A stretch of DNA of 44,657 nt from Acidovorax sp. SRB_14 (GTDB lineage Bacteria; Pseudomonadota; Gammaproteobacteria; Burkholderiales; Burkholderiaceae_C), in assembly GCF_012932145.1 (NCBI RefSeq), contig NZ_MWOK01000026.1, positions 1-44,657 of the forward strand. Reading direction: 5' to 3'. The notes under the pieces are model-generated. The model did not search any database. It had not been told where the DNA came from and worked only from the letters and a program-made list of their open reading frames with translations. Below are positions 27,346 through 35,705 of this stretch, piece after piece. The position numbers and the translations under genes are program-made. The number at the start of each line of letters is the position of its first letter. The stretch's first letter is position 1.

Positions 27346-27744
27346 TCAGTGCCCAGGATGCGGCAGGCGCACGTGCAGGTCGAACGAACTGCCCGGGCTG
27401 AGCGCGACGGTGTAGCTGCGCCGGGTGTTGCCACGCCGGGCGGTGACGCGGTAGGTGCCGGGCTGCAAGGCCACGTCGACCAGCGAACCGGCCAGATCAA
27501 GCGCAAGCACGCTGTGGCCTCGCTGGTCATGGATCTCCAGCGCCAGCCGCGTGCGCTCCGGGCACGGTTGCGGCAGGACACGGGCGCGCATGCGCTGCAG
27601 CAGGGCTTCCAGGCTCCAGCCCTCGGCCACCGCGGCACCGGTGTGGATCAGCAGATGCGCCCCGGCCGCCGAGCCGGTGCCTTGGGGCAGCGCAGGCAGG
27701 CTCATGGGTGCAACCGGTTTCTCGCTCCACAACGCCATGCGCAT
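27346..27744 (-). CDS. Small hypothetical protein with C-terminal beta-sandwich-like segment
   Basis: 132 aa from ATG 27744 (an ATG at 27738 is also possible). No signal peptide. A helical part (GWSLEALLQRMRARVLPQPC) is followed by a beta-rich region, RTRLALEIHDQRGHSVLALDL, VDVALQPGTYRVTARRGNTRRSYTVALSPGSSFDLHVRLP, resembling a small carbohydrate-binding-like or PEGA-like fold. The frame stays open far upstream within the kinase gene, but the codon pattern there is that of the overlapping gene. No good ribosome site is seen, so the start is uncertain. Function unknown. Confidence 0.55.
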   Translation of the reverse strand: MRMALWSEKPVAPMSLPALPQGTGSAAGAHLLIHTGAAVAEGWSLEALLQRMRARVLPQPCPERTRLALEIHDQRGHSVLALDLAGSLVDVALQPGTYRVTARRGNTRRSYTVALSPGSSFDLHVRLPHPGH

Positions 27745-27947
27745 GCACCCGCCGGGTGGCTGCCGGGCCGGCAAGGCGCTGGCTGCACAGCGGTGGCAGC
27801 TGCGCGCGGGATGGCGCTCGGCGGCATGGGCGGACCTCTTTTCATGGGAACCATCGCAAAGGGTGGGAGCGGTGACGCGCATGCTCGCAAGGCCCGGGTG
27901 CAGCCATGTGTCCGAAGGCTGGGCGCGAAATGCCATTTGCAATGAAA

Positions 27948-30071
27948 TCAGCCCAGCAGATCGACCAGGGCACGGGCAAGATCGGCGCGCTGCAGGGGTT
28001 TGGCGAGAACCCGGGCCACGCCGGCGGCAGTGGCGCGGCGTGCCAGCGACGCACCGCCGTAGCCACTGAGCAGCAGCACGGGCAGCCCCGGCGCATGTGC
28101 CCGCAGGGCGGCGGCCAGCTCGGTGCCGGTGAGCCCGGGCATGGCCTCGTTGGTGAGGACGGCGGCGAAGCGCTGCGGCTGCGCCTGCAGCGCCTGCAGC
28201 GCGGCGCGCGGGTCGGTGAAGCCGGCGCTGGCATAGCCCATGTCCCGCAGCAGCTCCCCCACCAGTGCCATCAGTGAGGGGTCGTCGTCCACCACCATCA
28301 GCTCCAGTGCCGTGCCTTCGGGGAAGGTGCGGCGTGCGGGTGCGCCCGCGCCGCCGGCCTCGGTGCATTCGGGGAAGTAGAGGGTAAAGCAGGCGCCCTG
28401 GCCGGGCGTGCTGCGCACGTCGATGGCGCCGCCGAATTCGGCCACCACGCCATGGACCACGGCCAGGCCCAGGCCGGTGCCCGACTGCGCGCCGCGCGTG
28501 GTGAAGAAGGGCTCGAACAGGTGCTCCATGACCTGCGGCGTGATGCCGACGCCCTGGTCCGATACGCTCAGCGCCACATAGTCTCCGGCCGGCAGGGCAC
28601 TGTGCGAGAGCACGCGCGGTGCGGCCACGTGGGCACGCTCCAGGTGCACGCTCAGCAGGCCGTTGCCGGGCATCGCCTGCAGGGCGTTGGTGCACAGGTT
28701 CATGACGGCTTCAAAGGCCTGGGTCGGATCGCCGCGCAGGCGCGCGCCCGTGGCATCAAAGCCGCGCTCCAACACCAGCCCGGGGCGCAAATTGACCGAG
28801 AGCAGGGTGAGGACCTCTTCGACCACGGGTTCGAATTCGAAGACGGTGGAGACGCGGGCCCCGCCGCGGCTGAAGGCCAGGATGCGTTCGACCAGCGCCT
28901 TGCCGCGCAGGGAGGCCTGGAGCACCTTGTCGAGGTGGCGCGCCTGGTCGCTGCCATTGGGGGCGGCGTCGCGCGCCATCTCGCCAAAGCCCACGATGCC
29001 CGCCAGCAGGTTGTTGAAGTCGTGGGCCACGCCGCTGGCCAGCGTCCCCAGCGATTCGAGCCTGCTGGCGCGCACCAGTTGCCGCTGCAGCGCGCGCTGG
29101 GCCTGCAGGCGCCGGCGCTCGGCGCGGCGCACAAAAAGCAGGGCGGCCAGCGTGGTGGGCAGCAGCAAAGCCAGCACCGCCGCCGCCATGTCAGCGGCTC
29201 CGCGCCAGGGCCGCAGCGCGGCCTGGAGGTCGAGCGACACCAAAATCTTGACGTTATAGCGGGGCACATGGTGCAGGCTCACCAGGTTCTCGCTGCCGTC
29301 GCGAAAGCTCCGGATCTCTTGGTTCGGGCGCTGCGCCAGGCGCTGCGCCATCAGGGACTCGCTGACGCTGGACGGGGCGGCATTGGCGCTGGCCAGGCGC
29401 ACGCCATCGTTGCGGAACACCGCCATGCGCGTCTCCGGCCCCTGCTGGGCTGCGCTGAAGGCGCCCAGCAGGGCGCTGGCCGGCAGGGCGGCCAGGATCC
29501 AGCCGCTCGACGTGCCCTGCGCGCTATGGAAGCGAATGCCCAGCGCCACCTGCATCTCGTGCGCGCTGCCATCGGCGAACGGACGGCTCAGCGTGGCGGC
29601 GTCCTCGGCCAGCTGCGCGCCGGCGGGCGCGAAGGCCGCTAGCTCTGGCGCGGCTGCCGTGCTGGAGGCGGCGAGCACCTCGCCCCCGCCGTCGACCAGC
29701 CACAAGGTGCGAACCAGGGGCATCAGGTCGGCGCGCATGCGCAGCGCCTGCACGGCGTTCGGGCTCTCTATGGGCAGGCGTCCGTCATGCAGCTCGGTGC
29801 GCAGCGCGTACAAGCCTGCCTCGGTGCCGCGCAGGCTGCGCTCGATTTCGTCGGTCAGCGCCAGCGCCAGCAGCTCCAGTTCGCGGGTCTGGTGGGCGAC
29901 TGCGTCTCGGCGCAGCTGCCACAAGGCGACGCTGGCAACGCCCGCCAGCGCCAGCCACAGGCCGAGCGCCACCACCCAGGGCAGCCAGGGGTGCGAAGGC
30001 AGCGGTGCGTCTGTTTCCATGCGCGGTGCGATCGGGTGGCTGGTGGGAGGGTTCCTCATGACATCTGACAT
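27948..30071 (-). CDS. Hybrid sensor histidine kinase with pseudo-receiver domain
   Basis: 707-aa membrane kinase. TM1 lies at about 30-52, a periplasmic sensor domain of about 235 residues (Cache-like) follows, and TM2 lies at about 290-315. The dimerisation domain has the phospho-acceptor His350 in SGVAHDFNNLLAGIVGF. The ATPase domain has the N box NLCTNALQAM, G1 SDQGVGI and G2 GTGLGLAVVHG. The C-terminal receiver (about 590-705) keeps VVDDDPSLM and the switch Lys in VLAKPLQRADLA, but the acceptor position is Asn641 (VLTNEAMPGLTG, codon AAC). The domain therefore cannot be phosphorylated in the normal way. Start 30071 is chosen among in-frame ATGs at 30071, 30059 and 30020. A response regulator is encoded nearby in the opposite direction. 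Confidence 0.87.
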   Translation of the reverse strand: MSDVMRNPPTSHPIAPRMETDAPLPSHPWLPWVVALGLWLALAGVASVALWQLRRDAVAHQTRELELLALALTDEIERSLRGTEAGLYALRTELHDGRLPIESPNAVQALRMRADLMPLVRTLWLVDGGGEVLAASSTAAAPELAAFAPAGAQLAEDAATLSRPFADGSAHEMQVALGIRFHSAQGTSSGWILAALPASALLGAFSAAQQGPETRMAVFRNDGVRLASANAAPSSVSESLMAQRLAQRPNQEIRSFRDGSENLVSLHHVPRYNVKILVSLDLQAALRPWRGAADMAAAVLALLLPTTLAALLFVRRAERRRLQAQRALQRQLVRASRLESLGTLASGVAHDFNNLLAGIVGFGEMARDAAPNGSDQARHLDKVLQASLRGKALVERILAFSRGGARVSTVFEFEPVVEEVLTLLSVNLRPGLVLERGFDATGARLRGDPTQAFEAVMNLCTNALQAMPGNGLLSVHLERAHVAAPRVLSHSALPAGDYVALSVSDQGVGITPQVMEHLFEPFFTTRGAQSGTGLGLAVVHGVVAEFGGAIDVRSTPGQGACFTLYFPECTEAGGAGAPARRTFPEGTALELMVVDDDPSLMALVGELLRDMGYASAGFTDPRAALQALQAQPQRFAAVLTNEAMPGLTGTELAAALRAHAPGLPVLLLSGYGGASLARRATAAGVARVLAKPLQRADLARALVDLLG

Positions 30072-30186
30072 GCGGCGCTGGCCTGCTGCAATGCGCGCGC
30101 TGCTTTGTGCGCCCACCATGGCGGCCCAGGTGGGGTGTTTCTGTCGAAGACCGCCCTGAGACCTCATTCCAAGAAAGAAGGACATC

Positions 30187-30528
30187 ATGGCACTCAAATT
30201 CATTCCCGGGGCCGCACGTCTGCTCGTGGTTGCCGGGCTGGCCTGTGGCGCAGTCGCCTCCCAGGCGGCAGGCGGCGTCACGATCAGCCATGCCGAGGAA
30301 GCGCTGGTGTCGCCCGGCATGAGCATGGACCAGGTGCAACAGGCCCTGGGACGACCGGAGCAATCCATCAAGTATCGCAACCAGCCCGGCCCTACTTACA
30401 CGTACCGGGTCAGGGACGTGGAGCAAACCCTGTTTGATGTCGATTTCAGTGCCGACGGGCGGGTGCTTTCCATGAACGAACGCATGGATCCCAATGCCGG
30501 TGGTGGCGACGGCGGCAGAAACCAATGA
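30187..30528 (+). CDS. BamE/SmpA-like small exported protein
   Basis: 113-aa periplasmic protein. Signal peptide of about 28 residues (ARLLVVAGLACGAVASQAAGG) without a lipobox at the cleavage site. The mature part fits the SmpA/OmlA/BamE-like fold: LVSPGMSMDQVQQALGRPEQ, YRNQPGPTYTYRVRD, LFDVDFSADGRVLSM. It ends in a flexible Gly-rich tail. A ribosome site (AAGAAGGAC) lies before ATG 30187. It sits between the kinase (divergent) and the response regulator (same strand, 103 bp on), so it could belong to the same signalling unit. BamE-type folds also serve as protein-interaction modules. Confidence 0.75.
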   Translation: MALKFIPGAARLLVVAGLACGAVASQAAGGVTISHAEEALVSPGMSMDQVQQALGRPEQSIKYRNQPGPTYTYRVRDVEQTLFDVDFSADGRVLSMNERMDPNAGGGDGGRNQ

Positions 30529-30631
30529 GCGCTTGCACCGATATCCACAAGCCGGGTTGACAGACTTGCACTGTGGCTTCCATTGGAACTATGCTGCACA
30601 GGCGCCGCAGCCATCTTGGCGCGCCTGCACC

Positions 30632-31363
30632 ATGTCCACAGCCTCCACCCCGCACATCCTCGTGATCGACGACGACGCCGGTGTGCGCGACCTGGTGGTC
30701 GAGTACCTCGGCAAGAACGACATGCGCGTGAGCGCCGGCTGCTCGGGCCAAGAGATGTTCGAGCTGTTCGACCGCGAGGCCATCGACCTGGTGTTGCTGG
30801 ACCTGCGGCTGCCCGGAGAAGACGGTATGCAGCTGGCGCGCAGCCTGCGCGATCGTGCCACCGTGCCCATCGTGTTGCTCTCCGGGCGCAGCGACGAGGC
30901 CGACCGCGTGATGGGCTTGGAGCTGGGCGCTGACGACTACATGACCAAGCCTTTCAGCCCGCGCGAACTGCTGGCGCGTGTGCACGCCGTGCTGCGCCGC
31001 TACCAGGTGCAGGCCACGCTGCCCGAGCGTGACAACACGCGCCGGGCCTTCCGTTTTTCGGGCTGGGAGCTCAACTTGCGCACGCGGCGCCTGGTGGCGG
31101 CCGACGGCCACTCGGTGGAGCTGTCGAACGGTGAATTCAGCCTGCTCAATGCCTTGTGCCGGGCGCCGCAGCGGGTGCTGACGCGCGACCAGTTGCTGTC
31201 CCTGTCGCGCTTGCACGAGGCGGAGGTCTATGACCGCACGATCGACGTGCAGATCCGGCGGCTGCGGCTCAAGATCGAAGCCGATTCGGCCCATCCCACA
31301 CTGATCGTGACTGAGCGCGGCGCCGGCTACCGGCTTGCCTGCAGCGTCGAGACGCTGTTCTGA
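30632..31363 (+). CDS. OmpR-family two-component response regulator
   Basis: 243-aa DNA-binding response regulator. Receiver domain at about 8-120 with acidic residues Asp13-15, acceptor Asp57 (LVLLDLRLPGEDG), the conserved Ser in LLSGRSDEAD, and Lys in MTKPFSPREL. The C-terminal winged helix is at about 140-240 (LSNGEFSLLNALCRAPQRVLTRDQLL, DRTIDVQIRRLRLKIE, TERGAGYRL). It ends 18 bp before the end of the convergent RND efflux operon. The nearest kinase is the hybrid at 27948-30071. Control of the efflux operon by this regulator is suggested by position only. Confidence 0.9.
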   Translation: MSTASTPHILVIDDDAGVRDLVVEYLGKNDMRVSAGCSGQEMFELFDREAIDLVLLDLRLPGEDGMQLARSLRDRATVPIVLLSGRSDEADRVMGLELGADDYMTKPFSPRELLARVHAVLRRYQVQATLPERDNTRRAFRFSGWELNLRTRRLVAADGHSVELSNGEFSLLNALCRAPQRVLTRDQLLSLSRLHEAEVYDRTIDVQIRRLRLKIEADSAHPTLIVTERGAGYRLACSVETLF

Positions 31364-31380
31364 GCCGCTCCCTTCCTGGT

Positions 31381-34300
31381 TCAGGGCGTATGTGCCTGCC
31401 CCATGCCGCGCCGGCGCATGAACCAGTAGTGCGCCCGGTCCAGGTAGAGGTAGACGACGGGCGTGGTGAACAGCGTCAGCGCCTGCGACAGCAGCAGCCC
31501 GCCGACCATGGCGTAGCCCAGTGGCCGGCGCAGTTCCGAGCCGGCACCGTGGCCCAGCATCAGCGGCAGGCCACTGAGCAGCGCGCACAGGGTGGTCATC
31601 ATGATGGGGCGAAAGCGCAGCAGGCAGGCCTGGTAGATCGCGTCACGCGGCGCCAGGCCCTGCTCGCGCTCGGCGGTGAGCGCGAAGTCGATCATCATGA
31701 TGCCGTTTTTCTTGACGATGCCGATCAGCAGGATGATGCCGATCAGCGCGATCACCGTCAGCTCGTAGCCGCCCGCCATCAGGATCAGCAGCGCACCGAC
31801 GCCGGCCGAGGGCAGCGTCGACAGGATGGTGAGCGGATGGATGTAGCTCTCGTAGAGCAGGCCGAGCACGATGTAGACCGCGACCAGCGCGGCGGCAATC
31901 AGGTAGGGCTGGGTGCGCAGCGAGTCCTGGAAGGCCTGTGCCGTGCCCTGGAACGACCCCCTCAGCGCCTGCGGCAGCCCCATGCTGCTCTGGGCCTGGT
32001 TGATGGCCTCCACCGCCTCGCCCAGCGCCACGCCGGGCGCCAGGTTGAACGACAGCGTCACGGCCGGGAACTGGCCCTGGTGGCTGATCGAGAGGTAGGC
32101 GGTCTTGTTGCTGTCGAGCTTGACGAAGGCCGACAGCGGCACCTGCTGGCCGGTCAGCGGCGAGGTCATGTAGAGCTTGCCAAACAGCGAGGGATCGGTC
32201 TGCAGCGTCGGCGTCACCTCCAGGACGATGTGGTAGCTGTTGATCTGCGTAAAGAACTGGGCCACCTGGCGCTGGCCGATGGCGTCGTAGATCGTCGCGT
32301 CGACGGCGGCGGGCGAGAAACCGAAGCTCGACGCACGGTCACGGTCTATCGTCAGCGTGGCCGTAGCGGCGGCATTTTGCAGGTCCGAGGCCACGTCGGT
32401 GAGCTGCGGCAGTTGCGCAAAGCGTTCCAGCAGCCGGGGCGCCCACAGGTTGAGCTCGTCGAGGTTGGCGTCGGTCAGGGTGTACTGGTACTGCGTGCGC
32501 GACAGGCGCCCGCCCACGTTGACGTCCTGGCCGGCCTGCATCAGCAGCGAAGCGCCCTCGATGTTGGCCACCTTCGGGCGCAGCCGGGCAATGATCTGGT
32601 CGGCGCTCAAGGTGCGCCCCTCGTCCCTGGGCTTGAGCGAGATGAAGAAGTTGCCGGTGTTGAAGATCGACGAGTTGCCGAACATCGCCAGGCCGGTGAC
32701 GTCGGGGTCCTGGCGCACCACGTCGGCAAACTGCACCATGCGCCGGTTCATCGCAGCAAACGAGGAGTCCTGTCCGGCCTGCGCCGACCCGAAGATGAAG
32801 CCCGTGTCCTGCTGCGGGAAAAAGCCCTTGGGGATGGCGATGAACAGCGCCACCGTGGCCACCAGCGTGGCAAAGAAGACGCACAGCGTGATGAACTGGT
32901 GGCGCAGCACCACGTTCAGGCCGCGCCGGTAGCCGTCGAGCAAGGTGTCGAAGCCGCGCTCGAAGAACTGGTACAGCCGCCCATGCGCGCGGGCGTGCTG
33001 GTTTTGCAGGAAGCGCGAGCACAGCATGGGCGTGAGGGTGAGCGAGATCAGTACCGAGACGGCGATGGCCAGCGTCACGGTGATGGCGAACTCGCGGAAC
33101 AGCCGGCCCACGATGCCGCCCATCAGCAGCAGCGGAATGAACACCGCCACCAGCGAGACCGAGATCGACACAATGGTGAAGCCGATCTCGCCGGCCCCCT
33201 GGGTGGCCGCCTCCATCGGCGCCATGCCGTCCTCGATATGGCGGTAGATGTTCTCCAGCATCACGATGGCGTCGTCCACGACAAAGCCGACCGAGATCGT
33301 CAGCGCCATCAGCGACAAGTTGTCCAGGCTGAACCCCACCAGGTACACGATGGCCGTGGTGCCCAGCAGCGCCAGCGGCACCGTCACGCTCGGGATCAGC
33401 GTCGCCGCCACATTGCGCAGGAAGATGAAGATCACCAGCACCACCAGCGCGATGGTCAGCATCAGCGTGAACTCGACGTCGTGCACCGAGGCGCGGATGG
33501 TCTGCGTGCGGTCGACCAAGGTGTGGACCTCGACCGTGGGCGGCAGCGCGGCCTGCAGGCGCGGCAGCGCGGCCTTGATCTGGTCGACCGTCTCGATCAC
33601 GTTGGCGCCCGGCTGCTTGAAGATGACCAGCAACAGAGCGCGGCCGTTGTGGATGCCGCTGTCGGGTTCGGCGGCGCCGGCATAGGCCCAGGCCGCCACC
33701 TTGTTGTTTTCCGCGGCATCGACGGCCACGCCAATGTCGCGCACCCGCACTGGCGCGCCGTTCTTGTAGGCCAGCACCACGTCGTTCCAGGGCGCGGCGC
33801 TGAGCAGCTGGTCGTTGGTGTAGACGGTGAAGCTCTGCGCCGGCCCGTCCAGCGTGCCCTTGGGCTGGTTCACCGACACGGTGGCCATCACGCCGCGAAT
33901 GTCTTCCAGGCTCATGCCCGTGGCGGCCAGCTTGGCTGGGTCGACCTGGATGCGCACGGCGGGCTTTTGCGCTCCGCCGATGTTGACCAGCCCCACGCCC
34001 GTGATCTGCGAGATCTGCTGGGCCAGGATGTTGTCGGCGTAGTCGTTCACCTGGATCAAAGGCAGCGTCTGCGACTGCACGGTCAGCAGCATGATGGGCG
34101 AGTCCGCCGGGTTGATCTTGCGAAAGGTCGGCGGGCTCGGCAGGTTGGCCGGCAGCTGGCCGCTGGCGGCGTTGATGGCGGCCTGCACGTCGAGCGCGGC
34201 GGCGTCGATGGGGCGGTTCAGGTCGAACTGCAGGGTGATCTGCGACGAGCCGGTCCCGCTGAGCGAGGTCATCTGCGCCAGGCCGGCGATCAGCGAGAAC

Positions 34301-34509
34301 TGGCGCTCCAGCGGCTGCGCCACGTTCGAGGCCATGGTCTCGGGGCTGGCACCGGGCAGGCTGGCCGACACCTGGATGGTCGGAAAGTCCACCTGCGGCA
34401 GCGGCGCGATGGGCAGCAACGGAAACAGGGCCATGCCCACCAGCAGCAGCGCCAGGGCCAGCAGCGTGGTGCCGATGGGGCGCTGGATGAAGTGGGCGGA
34501 AAGGCTCAT
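31381..34509 (-). CDS. RND multidrug efflux pump, inner-membrane component (MdtB/MdtC-like)
   Basis: 1042-aa proton-driven pump of the HAE1 group. The N-terminus MSLSAHFIQRPIGTTLLALAL followed by GMALFPLLPIAPLPQVDFPTI is typical of MdtB/MdtC/MuxB. Twelve membrane segments are expected. The TM4 proton-relay Asp pair is in SVGFVVDDAIVMLENIYRH, and the four-gene-family motif GQDSSFAAMNRRM lies in the porter domain. Repeated halves are evident. It overlaps the adaptor gene by 4 bp (ATGA). Only one MdtB/C-like pump is present, unlike the E. coli mdtBC pair, so it probably forms a homotrimer. Substrates are unknown; drugs, bile-salt-like detergents or organic acids are usual. Confidence 0.9.
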   Translation of the reverse strand: MSLSAHFIQRPIGTTLLALALLLVGMALFPLLPIAPLPQVDFPTIQVSASLPGASPETMASNVAQPLERQFSLIAGLAQMTSLSGTGSSQITLQFDLNRPIDAAALDVQAAINAASGQLPANLPSPPTFRKINPADSPIMLLTVQSQTLPLIQVNDYADNILAQQISQITGVGLVNIGGAQKPAVRIQVDPAKLAATGMSLEDIRGVMATVSVNQPKGTLDGPAQSFTVYTNDQLLSAAPWNDVVLAYKNGAPVRVRDIGVAVDAAENNKVAAWAYAGAAEPDSGIHNGRALLLVIFKQPGANVIETVDQIKAALPRLQAALPPTVEVHTLVDRTQTIRASVHDVEFTLMLTIALVVLVIFIFLRNVAATLIPSVTVPLALLGTTAIVYLVGFSLDNLSLMALTISVGFVVDDAIVMLENIYRHIEDGMAPMEAATQGAGEIGFTIVSISVSLVAVFIPLLLMGGIVGRLFREFAITVTLAIAVSVLISLTLTPMLCSRFLQNQHARAHGRLYQFFERGFDTLLDGYRRGLNVVLRHQFITLCVFFATLVATVALFIAIPKGFFPQQDTGFIFGSAQAGQDSSFAAMNRRMVQFADVVRQDPDVTGLAMFGNSSIFNTGNFFISLKPRDEGRTLSADQIIARLRPKVANIEGASLLMQAGQDVNVGGRLSRTQYQYTLTDANLDELNLWAPRLLERFAQLPQLTDVASDLQNAAATATLTIDRDRASSFGFSPAAVDATIYDAIGQRQVAQFFTQINSYHIVLEVTPTLQTDPSLFGKLYMTSPLTGQQVPLSAFVKLDSNKTAYLSISHQGQFPAVTLSFNLAPGVALGEAVEAINQAQSSMGLPQALRGSFQGTAQAFQDSLRTQPYLIAAALVAVYIVLGLLYESYIHPLTILSTLPSAGVGALLILMAGGYELTVIALIGIILLIGIVKKNGIMMIDFALTAEREQGLAPRDAIYQACLLRFRPIMMTTLCALLSGLPLMLGHGAGSELRRPLGYAMVGGLLLSQALTLFTTPVVYLYLDRAHYWFMRRRGMGQAHTP

Positions 34510-35681
34510 TTCCGTGCCCCTGCGCTGGAGGGCATTGCAGCGGCAGGCGGCGTGGCTTCAGCGATGGCCGATCCCGGCTTGAGCTTGTACTGTCCGGCCA
34601 CCACCACGCGCTGGCCGGCGCTCAGGCCCTGGGTGATCACAGCCAGCCCGTCCTGGATCTGCGCCACGGTGATCGCCTGGTTTTGTACCGTGCGGCCATC
34701 GGCTCTGACCACATAGGCATAGGTGCCGTCCTGGCTGCGCTGCACGGCGGCAGCGGGCACGGTCAGCGCCTGATCGCGCATGCCCAGCAGCAGGCGCACG
34801 TTGACGAACTGGCCCGGCCACAGGCGGTGCTGCGGGTTGGGAAAGCGGGCCTTGAGCTGCACCGTGCCGGTGGCCGGGTCGATCTGGTTGTTCAGCAGCA
34901 CCAGCGTGCCGCTGCCCAGCAGCTCCTGGCTTTCGCGCGGGTAGGCCTGCACCGCCAGCGGCTCGTGGCTGGCCTGCAGGGCGCGGTTGATGTCCTGGAA
35001 GGCGTCCTCGGGCAGCGTGAAGACGACGGCAATCGGGTCGATCTGGTTGATCACCACCAGGCCATTGGCGTCGGTTGCGTGCACGATGTTGCCCGGATCG
35101 ACCAGGCGCGCACCCACGCGCCCGCTGATGGGTGCCAGGATGGTGGTGAAGCTCAGCTGCACCTGCGCGTATTGGACCTGCGCGTCGTCGGTCTGCACGC
35201 TGGCCTGGAGTTGCGCGACCAGCGCTTTTTGCGTGTCCAGCTGCTGCTGCGTCGCCGCGTCTTCGCCGATCAGGCGCACAAAGCGCTGCAAATCGCTGCG
35301 CGCATTCATCAGCTGGGCCTGGTCCCTGGCGCGCTGGGCCTGGGCCTGCGCCAGCTGCGCCAGCAGCGTGCGCGGGTCGATGCGCGCCAGCATCTGGCCG
35401 GCCTTGACATCCTGGCCTTCGGTGAAGCCGACCTGGTCCAGCTGGCCGTCGATGCGGGTCTTGACGGTGACGCTTTGCGCGGCCGTGACCGTGCCCAGGC
35501 CCGTCTGGTAGATGGGCACCGCCTGCGACAGCACGGGCGCTGTGATGACCCGCACGGGGGGTGCCGCAGTGGACCGTGCAGCCGGCGCCGGGCGGCTGAA
35601 ATACCAGGCGCTGGCGAGCACGGCAACGAGGCAGACCAGGCCCAGCAGAACGTAGCGGCGGCGGACAGGCGATGCGTTCAT
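34506..35681 (-). CDS. RND efflux periplasmic adaptor (MdtA-like membrane fusion protein)
   Basis: 391-aa adaptor linking pump and outer-membrane channel. N-terminal anchor at residues 10-28 (VLLGLVCLVAVLASAWYFSRP). The lipoyl halves are recognisable around TVTAAQSVTVKTRIDGQL and ILAPISGRVGARLVDPGNIV, with an alpha-hairpin at about 95-170 (AQLAQAQAQRARDQAQLMNA). Beta-barrel and membrane-proximal domains follow (TVQLKARFPNPQHRLWPGQFVNVRLLL). It is preceded by the outer-membrane factor by 24 bp and coupled to the pump. Confidence 0.9.
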   Translation of the reverse strand: MNASPVRRRYVLLGLVCLVAVLASAWYFSRPAPAARSTAAPPVRVITAPVLSQAVPIYQTGLGTVTAAQSVTVKTRIDGQLDQVGFTEGQDVKAGQMLARIDPRTLLAQLAQAQAQRARDQAQLMNARSDLQRFVRLIGEDAATQQQLDTQKALVAQLQASVQTDDAQVQYAQVQLSFTTILAPISGRVGARLVDPGNIVHATDANGLVVINQIDPIAVVFTLPEDAFQDINRALQASHEPLAVQAYPRESQELLGSGTLVLLNNQIDPATGTVQLKARFPNPQHRLWPGQFVNVRLLLGMRDQALTVPAAAVQRSQDGTYAYVVRADGRTVQNQAITVAQIQDGLAVITQGLSAGQRVVVAGQYKLKPGSAIAEATPPAAAMPSSAGARK

Positions 35682-35705
35682 GGGGGCGGCTTCCTTTGAA
35701 GCGCA

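Noticed and set aside
31364-31380. Terminator between the response regulator and the convergent RND gene
   Set aside because: Only 17 bp with no stem-loop.
31390-34716. 1108-codon plus-strand frame over the RND pump
   Set aside because: His/Arg/Gln-rich antisense shadow with no recognisable domain; the minus-strand pump is certain.
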